Source: Candidatus Falkowbacteria bacterium UBA917 (lineage in GTDB: Bacteria; Patescibacteriota; Patescibacteriia; Patescibacteriales; Patescibacteriaceae). Taken from it: DNA of 13,692 nucleotides. The stretch spans positions 1-13,692 of the forward strand of contig DBEB01000018.1 in NCBI GenBank assembly GCA_002293855.1, given 5' to 3'. Position numbers and translations under genes: made by a program. The notes beneath the pieces were generated by a model that worked only from the letters and a program-made list of their open reading frames with translations, ran no database searches and was not told the origin of the DNA. Numbering within the stretch: position 1 is the stretch's first letter; the number at the start of each line of letters is the position of its first letter. Shown here in pieces: positions 1-5,633 of the stretch.

Positions 1-47
1 GCATTTAACCAGATTATCAATAATTTATCAAGTCTCAAACTATTATA

Positions 48-73
48 AAAGGCGAGCTTTTTAGCTCGCCTTT
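48..73 (-). terminator. Intrinsic terminator of the desaturase gene
   Basis: An 11-bp perfect inverted repeat (48-58 with 63-73, core GGCGAGCT/AGCTCGCC) encloses a four-base loop. It lies 4 bases past the desaturase stop codon. Read on the minus strand the right arm ends in TTT and runs into TATAATA, a short U-rich tail. This is the expected rho-independent layout. The 47 bases to the left edge hold nothing I recognise. Confidence 0.85.
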
Positions 74-77
74 AAGT

Positions 78-935
78 TCATTTGACTGCTTTTTCAGCCA
101 AAGTTTTCTCTGATGGTTGATAAACACCCCAAACCAAATGGAAAAATGCTAAAAACCTAATCAGATAAGCCGAAAAATCAATCTGCCACCACCGCATACC
201 ATGAAAGGCAGCACGTGGAAAAGTATGATGATTATTATGCCAGCCCTCACCCATCGCCAAAATGCCAATCCAGAAATTATTCTTACTATCATCTTCAGTA
301 TCAAACATGCGGCTACCCCAGATATGACAAACAGAGTTGACACACCAAGTAACATGAAGAGTAAAAAATAATCGCACTAACCCACCCCAGAGCAAACCCG
401 TCCAACCACCAGCTAGGTAGCATAGACCTAGACCAAGCAGTACCCACAAGAAAAAACTCTTGTGCATAAACACAACCAATCGATCACTATAGAACTGCTG
501 GCCAAATTTTTGACGAGTTAGCTCCATTTCTTCTTCGGTTCGATCAAAAATCCAACCAAAATGCGAATAAATAAATCCGCCCATAGTTGGACTGTGCGGG
601 TCTTCGGGCTTATCAGTAAAGCGATGATGTTTGAGATGAAAACTAGCCCAGGTAATCGCCGGACCCTGCATGGTCATAGACCCCAACATCAACAAAATGA
701 ATTTAATCACATTGCTTGTTTGGAAACTACGATGAACAAGCATTCGATGATAACCCATCGTCACTCCCAACTCAGTCACCACATACATAACCGCAAAGAT
801 AATCAGATCTAGCCAACTAATCACACCTTCAAAAATTGCCAAATAAAGAGCAAGCAGAGTGCCGACAGTTGGAAATACAATCAACAAAAGAAAATACACT
901 GGAATATGACTCCAGGTAAAAAGTGACTTCATCAT
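78..935 (-). CDS. Membrane fatty-acid (acyl-CoA / acyl-lipid delta-9 type) desaturase
   Basis: A 285-residue integral membrane di-iron desaturase that would insert a cis double bond into a saturated acyl chain, using O2 and an electron donor. All three histidine boxes are present: HRMLVH (63-68), HLKHH (100-104) and HNNHH (233-237, in a GEGWHNNHH context). The extra conserved NxxxH of this family is at N200/H204. Hydrophobic segments lie near 12-34, 42-60, 76-96 and 160-200. The length matches bacterial single-domain desaturases and there is no fused cytochrome b5. The start is the first of two tandem ATGs, with GGGAG about 9 bases upstream. It has its own promoter and terminator, so it is monocistronic. 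The family assignment is firm, but whether the substrate is acyl-CoA or a membrane lipid cannot be read from the sequence. It is of interest because most Patescibacteria lack fatty-acid synthesis and take up lipids, which would make this a remodelling enzyme (inference). Confidence 0.95.
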   Translation of the reverse strand: MMKSLFTWSHIPVYFLLLIVFPTVGTLLALYLAIFEGVISWLDLIIFAVMYVVTELGVTMGYHRMLVHRSFQTSNVIKFILLMLGSMTMQGPAITWASFHLKHHRFTDKPEDPHSPTMGGFIYSHFGWIFDRTEEEMELTRQKFGQQFYSDRLVVFMHKSFFLWVLLGLGLCYLAGGWTGLLWGGLVRLFFTLHVTWCVNSVCHIWGSRMFDTEDDSKNNFWIGILAMGEGWHNNHHTFPRAAFHGMRWWQIDFSAYLIRFLAFFHLVWGVYQPSEKTLAEKAVK

Positions 936-982
936 TTTTATAACTCCCGTAAAATTTAAAAAAGAACCATACTTATCCAGAG

Positions 983-1010
983 TTTATACCCAAAGCAAAA
1001 CTTAGGTCAA
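983..1010 (-). promoter_or_regulatory. Sigma70-type promoter of the desaturase gene
   Basis: On the minus strand, TTGACC (1010-1005) and TATAAA (988-983) are separated by 16 bases. Each hexamer matches the consensus at five of six positions. The predicted start near 976 gives a leader of about 40 nt that contains the GGGAG ribosome-binding site. The -35 box sits directly after the terminator hairpin of the preceding gene, so the two transcription units are sharply separated. Confidence 0.7.
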
Positions 1011-1012
1011 AT

Positions 1013-1048
1013 AAAAGAAGGCCCCTTAGCCAAAGAGCCTTCTTTTTT
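1013..1048 (-). terminator. Intrinsic terminator after the 588-residue membrane protein gene
   Basis: A 10-bp inverted repeat (AAAAGAAGGC at 1013-1022 with GCCTTCTTTT at 1037-1046) can be extended by an inner CTT/AAG stem across a small internal loop. It follows the stop codon at 1057 by about 10 bases. Read on the minus strand the stem ends in CTTTTATTT, giving the U tract. Confidence 0.75.
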
Positions 1049-1056
1049 GAGTATTC

Positions 1057-2823
1057 TTATTCCAAAACCTTAACCTCAATCCGATCAGTTAGACTTGGTA
1101 CTTGTCGAATAAATGAAGGGTAAAATTCAATATTATAAGTTTTGATATCCTTAGCATTGCTCAGATACTGTCTTAATTGATCTTCAGACAAACCGACAAT
1201 CTTATTTTTATCCACGATCTCATTATTATTATTAGCCCTAGATTTCAAATCATAACTCATTGTCACTTCAGCCATGACCATATTTTGATCAAATTTAGCC
1301 AACTCATATTTCAAACTATTGGTGTCAATTTTTAATAAATCTTGACCAGCTGGCAATTTAGCCGCCGAAGACAAACGAGCAATCTCTTGCGCTTGTTCAC
1401 TACTAAAAGCAATCAGCTCAACAACACCGCTCATAGCTACTGGTAATTGATCTTTCTCCTCACCAATTTTACCAGAAACAGTATATTTCAAACTCGCCTC
1501 ATCCAAGTTGTAAAACTTATAGTCATAGTCATTATACGTATTATCGATATCAGACTTAACCTTGTCTTTCAAAACTTGTTTTAAATCGGCAAGAGCCTTA
1601 TCAATATCATCTTGAGCAATAATCCGACGAAGTTTTTGTTGATATTTAATCGCTCCCTCTGTGCTCTGGCCATAAATCTTATCTTGCAAACCTTCCCACA
1701 GACCAGGCACTGTAAATCTTTCTACTCCCACCACTGAGGCAGGCTTAGCATCATCAGCATAAACATCAGCATTAACCTGACCACCAGCTGGCACCGTCAC
1801 AGAATTTTTCAAACGGTACAATTTACCAGACTCTGACAAAAAACGAGTTGAAGCCACCAAAGGTTGGCTCTTGGTATATTTATTATAAATAGTAATCTGG
1901 CCAACAACTTCTTCACCAATCACCTCTCGACCAGCAACTTGATACAACTTGCTTTGCTCAACAGGCACCACCTTCACCAAGCCTCTGATAGCTTTATTGG
2001 GCAGAGAAAAATCCTGAGGCCTGTCATAAACAGCGACACTAGCTTGATCACTGACAGTTTGCTCATTTAGCGCAATTGAAATGCTGACTTTCACCATTGT
2101 AAAATAAAGCACTCCAAGCAAAACCAGCAAAACTAGCACTGAAAAAACCACCGCAATCCGTTTATAGATCTTAACGCTTTTAGCCTTAGCATCCACTTGG
2201 CTAACACTCAAAGTTTCGTCTAGCTCAGCTTTTTGCTTCGGATCCTTAATCGATAATTCCTTTGTTTTTACATCTAACTCTTCCAAATTAATATGTTCAT
2301 CAGCTGGTAACAAATCCGGCAACTCATCAGGACCATCAAGCTCCGAGTCCGCTCTCAAATCATCATTTTCTTCTGACTCATCCTCCTGCAGATCATCATC
2401 TTGATCAGTATCATCAAGGGCTTTATTCAAGTTCAAATCAGCTGACTCAGACTCAAAATCCTCCGATTCAACTTCATCAGCATAAGATTTACGCTTATTC
2501 CTCAAAGCCACTACGTAATCATTAGCTAGTATGTTTTTTTGACCAGGCGCTTTATTAACTCTAATCTTTGGAGTTAATCTCACATCATCCTCAGTATCAT
2601 CTTCAACATCATCTTCGGTTTCCTGATCATCTATCTCTTGATCATGATCAATTAACTTATCAATATCCTCGGCCTCGATCATTCTTTTGGCAGATTTAAC
2701 CGGCCCAGACTTAAGTGGTTTTTTGACAGTTTTTTTTACAACAGAACGAGACTGTTTTTTAGCAGTCTTAACAATCTTTTTCTTTTTTATTTTTGACTCA
2801 GTTACTGTCTTAGCTTTTACCAT
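1057..2823 (-). CDS. Single-pass membrane protein: basic/acidic cytoplasmic tail plus large external 'baseplate J-like' region
   Basis: A 588-residue protein of unknown function. Residues 1-46 are very Lys/Arg-rich and about 48-185 are strongly acidic (runs such as DDTDQDDD and EDESEEND). One transmembrane helix spans about 223-244 with positive residues (KIYKR) before it, so the charged tail is predicted inside and about 340 residues outside. The external part contains a beta-rich stretch (VVGQITIYNKYT... FLSESGKLYRLKN... VPAGG) and a C-terminal segment (GLSEDQLRQYL... FYPSFIRQVP). Both resemble patescibacterial proteins commonly annotated as baseplate J/gp47-like; this is recalled similarity, not a search result. 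The ATG at 2823 is preferred over an in-frame TTG at 2835 because AGGAGG (2827-2832) lies just upstream of the ATG, though with a short 3-nt gap. No phage genes are nearby, so a baseplate role is unlikely; a cell-surface or envelope role fits better. Confidence 0.8.
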   Translation of the reverse strand: MVKAKTVTESKIKKKKIVKTAKKQSRSVVKKTVKKPLKSGPVKSAKRMIEAEDIDKLIDHDQEIDDQETEDDVEDDTEDDVRLTPKIRVNKAPGQKNILANDYVVALRNKRKSYADEVESEDFESESADLNLNKALDDTDQDDDLQEDESEENDDLRADSELDGPDELPDLLPADEHINLEELDVKTKELSIKDPKQKAELDETLSVSQVDAKAKSVKIYKRIAVVFSVLVLLVLLGVLYFTMVKVSISIALNEQTVSDQASVAVYDRPQDFSLPNKAIRGLVKVVPVEQSKLYQVAGREVIGEEVVGQITIYNKYTKSQPLVASTRFLSESGKLYRLKNSVTVPAGGQVNADVYADDAKPASVVGVERFTVPGLWEGLQDKIYGQSTEGAIKYQQKLRRIIAQDDIDKALADLKQVLKDKVKSDIDNTYNDYDYKFYNLDEASLKYTVSGKIGEEKDQLPVAMSGVVELIAFSSEQAQEIARLSSAAKLPAGQDLLKIDTNSLKYELAKFDQNMVMAEVTMSYDLKSRANNNNEIVDKNKIVGLSEDQLRQYLSNAKDIKTYNIEFYPSFIRQVPSLTDRIEVKVLE

Positions 2824-2855
2824 AACCCTCCTCAAGAATCTTTTGAAACAATTTT

Positions 2856-2884
2856 ATTATACCAAATTAGCCAGATACTGTCTA
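2856..2884 (-). promoter_or_regulatory. Sigma70-type promoter of the 588-residue membrane protein gene
   Basis: On the minus strand, TAGACA (2884-2879) and a perfect TATAAT (2861-2856) are separated by 17 bases. The predicted start near 2849 leaves about 26 nt before the ATG at 2823, which carries AGGAGG. The -35 box begins 7 bases after the stop codon of the upstream coiled-coil gene. No terminator lies between the two genes, so read-through can add to this promoter. Confidence 0.75.
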
Positions 2885-2891
2885 ACCGCTT

Positions 2892-3269
2892 TTAATTCTT
2901 GTCTTTGTCTTTAAACTTGTTAGTCTTTTTAAATTTCACTGTTACCAGCGGTTCATACTGTGCTTCATTCTCATCATACAATTCTAGTCTCTCTCCCTTA
3001 ATCACACTATTAAAAGCTAGATCCGATAACATCATTTCCTCGTCAGCAATATTTTGCTTCAATTCATCCATTCGCTCAAACTCCGGGCCAAAGTCTGCTC
3101 TTACCTTTGATTCCAAAGTCGCTTTTTTTTCTCTAGCGAGTTTAGCTGCCTCCAAAGCCTCTTGATAGTGTTTATCATGACCTAGAGCATCACGATAAGC
3201 TGTTTTTAATTCTTTTTGTTCTTTTTTCAGACTACTGATGCGTTGAAAAACAGTTTGTGGATCAATCAT
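2892..3269 (-). CDS. Small coiled-coil protein of unknown function
   Basis: A 125-residue soluble protein with no signal peptide or membrane segment. Residues about 8-85 are highly charged and helix-prone with heptad-like spacing (ISSLKKEQKELK..., KATLESKV..., MDELKQNIADEEMML), which suggests an antiparallel coiled-coil hairpin broken near the DFGPEF segment (59-64). The C-terminal 25 residues form a short beta-prone stretch (PLVTVKF) and a Lys/Asp tail. I do not recognise the family. The ATG lies after an A/T-only stretch without a Shine-Dalgarno sequence. The gene diverges from the phosphoglycerate mutase gene across 94 bases and precedes the membrane protein gene on the same strand. I see no convincing -35/-10 pair for it; TATAGT or TATGCT near 3297-3310 are weak candidates. 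Codon use matches the other minus-strand genes and supports a real gene. Confidence 0.75.
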   Translation of the reverse strand: MIDPQTVFQRISSLKKEQKELKTAYRDALGHDKHYQEALEAAKLAREKKATLESKVRADFGPEFERMDELKQNIADEEMMLSDLAFNSVIKGERLELYDENEAQYEPLVTVKFKKTNKFKDKDKN

Positions 3270-3346
3270 AATTTTTTTATTTTAATTATCGCTACCAGCA
3301 TACTATAAATAAAACCAAAAACAAAGCATACGAATTTTAAGTAGCT

Positions 3347-3357
3347 TATGCTATAAT
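3347..3357 (+). promoter_or_regulatory. Extended -10 promoter of the phosphoglycerate mutase gene, predicted leaderless
   Basis: TATGCTATAAT contains TGC directly before a perfect TATAAT (3352-3357). The ATG begins at 3364, 7 bases after the hexamer, where transcription itself would normally start. No -35 match is present (TACGAA at the expected place), as is common for extended -10 promoters. The predicted mRNA begins at or within a base of the start codon. Confidence 0.7.
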
Positions 3358-3363
3358 TAGATC

Positions 3364-4113
3364 ATGAAACACCAACTCATTTTACTCCGTCACGGCGAAA
3401 GCCTCTGGAACAAAAAAGGTCTGTTCACAGGCTGGACCGACGTCGATCTCTCTGCTCTCGGCATCAAACAAGCCAAGCATGCCGGTCAAATCATGCGCGA
3501 ACATCAAATTATTTTTGATCATGCCTACACCAGCGTCCTCACTCGCTCTATCAAAACTCTTTGGCTAGCTCTATCAGAACTTGGACAGTGCTATCTCCCC
3601 ACCACTCACGCTTGGCAATTAAACGAACGTCACTATGGCCAGCTTCAAGGACTAAATAAAAAAAACATGATCCGTTTAGCCGGAGCCGAGCAAGTTCAAC
3701 TTTGGCGTCGTTCTTATCGTACTAAGCCACCAGCCATTGGCAACGAATCAAGAGAACAGTTACTAGCCGATCATCGCTATCAAAATCTCAAAAAATCTCA
3801 AATGCCCTGGAGCGAATCCCTAGCCGATACCTATAAACGAGTATTGCCTTACTGGCACCAAGAAATAGAACCCAAACTCCGCAAGGGCCAACGAATCATC
3901 ATCGCCGCTCATGGCAATAGCCTTCGCGCCCTCATCAAACACCTCGATCACTTGTCTGACGAAGCGGTCACTTCTCTAGAAATAGCTTACAGCGAACCGC
4001 TGGTCTATGAATTAAACTTTGAAGCAAATAGTCACAAGGTCACCAATCGCTATTATCTCCACGAAAGGGCTGCACAAAAAAAAATTCGCAAACATCATCG
4101 TCATGATGACTAA
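3364..4113 (+). CDS. gpmA: 2,3-bisphosphoglycerate-dependent phosphoglycerate mutase
   Basis: A 249-residue cofactor-dependent mutase interconverting 3- and 2-phosphoglycerate in glycolysis, a cytoplasmic enzyme. The catalytic set is complete: RHGES with the phospho-acceptor His10, Arg61 in the TSVLTRSIKTLW segment, Glu88 in LNERHYG, the WRRSYRTKPP substrate segment near 114-123, and the second His183 in AAHGNSLRAL. Length and order match E. coli GpmA. The loop that is usually IPTG(V/I)PLVYE reads IAYSEPLVYE, a local divergence next to the active-site cleft. The C-terminus is a short basic tail (KKIRKHHRHDD) rather than the usual Ala-rich one. It is monocistronic and has no ribosome-binding site, in keeping with the leaderless promoter 7 bases upstream. 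I see no clear terminator hairpin before the next promoter at 4137. Confidence 0.96.
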   Translation: MKHQLILLRHGESLWNKKGLFTGWTDVDLSALGIKQAKHAGQIMREHQIIFDHAYTSVLTRSIKTLWLALSELGQCYLPTTHAWQLNERHYGQLQGLNKKNMIRLAGAEQVQLWRRSYRTKPPAIGNESREQLLADHRYQNLKKSQMPWSESLADTYKRVLPYWHQEIEPKLRKGQRIIIAAHGNSLRALIKHLDHLSDEAVTSLEIAYSEPLVYELNFEANSHKVTNRYYLHERAAQKKIRKHHRHDD

Positions 4114-4136
4114 ATTTCTAACTCAACTTACTTTGT

Positions 4137-4144
4137 GCTATACT
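4137..4144 (+). promoter_or_regulatory. Extended -10 promoter of the pspC-like operon, predicted leaderless
   Basis: TG at 4136-4137, C at 4138 and TATACT at 4139-4144 give TGCTATACT, with the ATG 7 bases later at 4152. The -35 region (TTCTAA) is weak. The spacing is the same as at the mutase gene, which predicts a transcript starting at the initiation codon. Confidence 0.6.
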
Positions 4145-4151
4145 AAAGAAC

Positions 4152-4544
4152 ATGAAAAAAACTTCTGTTAAAAAACTCTATCGCTCACAGTCACAAAAAG
4201 TTCTTACCGGTGTTTGTGGTGGCTTAGCCGAATACTTTAATCTTGATGTCACAGTCATTCGCCTTGCCTTCATTATCCTAACCATCATCGGCGGCTCCGG
4301 CTTATTGATTTACATCATCATGAGCATCGTCGTTCCGATTAACCCTACCAGTCATCCACATTCAAAACTTCACTCCAAATTAAAACGCAAAAAACTCTTA
4401 GGACTCATCGCCATTGGACTTGGCCTCATTATCCTAACCAACAATCTAATGCCCGAGTTTTGGCAATTAACTAGCACTCAGATTTTTTTACCACTACTCA
4501 TTATCACTCTTGGCTTTATGATGATCATCAAACAATCCGAATAA
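4152..4544 (+). CDS. PspC-domain membrane protein
   Basis: A 130-residue membrane protein. Residues about 9-62 form a PspC domain: LYRSQSQKVLTGVCGGLAEY, then FNLDVTVIRLAF, with a hydrophobic helix at about 37-60 ending in IVVP. A basic linker (HSKLHSKLKRKK) leads to two further helices near 83-98 and 111-126, which look like a LiaI-type hairpin. PspC proteins are envelope-stress sensors or regulators that in other bacteria act with PspA or LiaRS. Neither partner is visible here. The stop codon is 1 base from the start of the next gene, so the two are almost certainly co-transcribed and translationally coupled. The family call is secure, but the specific stress or partner is unknown. Confidence 0.88.
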   Translation: MKKTSVKKLYRSQSQKVLTGVCGGLAEYFNLDVTVIRLAFIILTIIGGSGLLIYIIMSIVVPINPTSHPHSKLHSKLKRKKLLGLIAIGLGLIILTNNLMPEFWQLTSTQIFLPLLIITLGFMMIIKQSE

Positions 4545-4545
4545 T

Positions 4546-5580
4546 ATGCCTAGAACCAAAACTATTAAAAAATCAACTCCCAAGCAATCACCGAGCCCAA
4601 TCATTACCGAACCGCTGTGGATCGAGCCAACTCCACCAGAACTCTGGCGTTTTGACTTTGGCAAATTCTCCTTCGGTCTCTTTTTAGTTATCATCGGCCT
4701 ACTCTATCTCGCCAAAAACAGTGGTTGGCTACCGCTAGAATTACAATTCTCTTTCTGGCAGCTTTGGCCTATGCTCCTAATCTTCTTTGGACTTTCTTTT
4801 GTCAGTGGCAAAGGTTGGACAGGTCTACTAACTGGCAGTATTTTTAGTTTAACTGTTTTAGTTATTGCTGGTATTTTCATCAGCAACAAAATCACTATCA
4901 ATCTTGATCCCAACCTAACCAATCAAAATCTGCCAGGCCATCTACCTAACCAGTCCCAAACTCAAAACTACCCCATCAATATCGATCGACTAAGCTTAGC
5001 TAACTCAGCTAATTTACAGATCACTCAAGACCTAGGCATTATCAATCTCAGCGCCGGCGATCCTAACAAGCTACTGCTAGGCTCGCTAAACAGCAACTAC
5101 AGCAAGCTCCTCATCAATTCTCAAGCAAGTAACGACTCCCAATCAGTTAAAATCTCTTCTTTGATTAACAAGTCACGCTCTAACTCTGCTAGCAACCAGT
5201 TAGATTTACAACTAACACCTAATCTACCTTTTAACTTAGCTATTGATAGCGGAGCTAGTCGCCTCAATCTCGACTTAAATGAAATCATTATCAAACAACT
5301 TCAAATCAAAACTTTAGGCTCTGATATCAATCTCAGTGCAAACAACAACAACGACAACAAACTAATCAATATCCAAGGTCCACTAGGCAAACTAAATCTC
5401 AATCTAGCTAGCGGCAGCGCCATCAAAATTAGCGGTATCGGCATTGGCAAGCTCGCCCTAAATCAACTAGAAGCTCTAGATACCGACAGTCTCGCTACCA
5501 AAGACTACGACCAAGCTTCTTCAACCATTGAAATCAAGCTAGAAAACTTACCAGAACAATTAATTATCAATTGGCAATAA
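4546..5580 (+). CDS. LiaF-like membrane protein with C-terminal toastrack beta domain
   Basis: A 344-residue protein. A proline-rich cytoplasmic N-terminus (1-38) precedes three helices near 42-57, 70-86 and 92-113, the LiaI/LiaF-type membrane unit. An external region rich in Asn, Ser and Gln (about 118-344) follows. Its repeating beta pattern (FNLAIDSGASRLNLDLNE, then LQIKTLGSDINLSANNN) matches the toastrack fold (DUF4097/LiaF C-terminal type), in which short strands stack as a right-handed helix. Toastrack proteins paired with PspC are linked to cell-envelope stress sensing in Firmicutes and Actinobacteria. Here the pair has no adjacent kinase or regulator, so the output is unknown. The 1-base gap from the pspC-like gene and absence of a ribosome-binding site indicate coupling. 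The extreme Asn/Gln/Ile/Leu content reflects the C-over-G bias of this strand. Confidence 0.82.
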   Translation: MPRTKTIKKSTPKQSPSPIITEPLWIEPTPPELWRFDFGKFSFGLFLVIIGLLYLAKNSGWLPLELQFSFWQLWPMLLIFFGLSFVSGKGWTGLLTGSIFSLTVLVIAGIFISNKITINLDPNLTNQNLPGHLPNQSQTQNYPINIDRLSLANSANLQITQDLGIINLSAGDPNKLLLGSLNSNYSKLLINSQASNDSQSVKISSLINKSRSNSASNQLDLQLTPNLPFNLAIDSGASRLNLDLNEIIIKQLQIKTLGSDINLSANNNNDNKLINIQGPLGKLNLNLASGSAIKISGIGIGKLALNQLEALDTDSLATKDYDQASSTIEIKLENLPEQLIINWQ

Positions 5581-5592
5581 AATTAACACCAT

Positions 5593-5627
5593 AAAAAAGA
5601 CCCCTCTTTTTCAGAGGGGTCTTTTTA
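5593..5627. terminator. Bidirectional intrinsic terminator between convergent genes
   Basis: GACCCCTCT (5599-5607) pairs with AGAGGGGTC (5613-5621) around a five-base loop, flanked by A6 on the left and T5 on the right. The strong GC stem with A and T tracts on both sides works in both directions. It ends the pspC/LiaF-like transcript from the left and the peptidoglycan-binding protein transcript from the right. Confidence 0.92.
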
Positions 5628-5633
5628 TATGTT

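Noticed and set aside
561..812. Plus-strand open frame antisense to the desaturase
   Set aside because: His/Ser/Asn-rich translation without domain or start signal; it mirrors the conserved desaturase gene.
1057..2823. Phage tail/baseplate gene or prophage remnant
   Set aside because: The resemblance is to cellular CPR proteins; the TM-anchored topology and absence of any phage gene nearby argue against a prophage.
2824..2835. In-frame TTG at 2835 as start of the membrane protein gene
   Set aside because: The codons between it and the ATG at 2823 are the AGGAGG ribosome-binding site itself, and nothing like a ribosome-binding site lies before the TTG.
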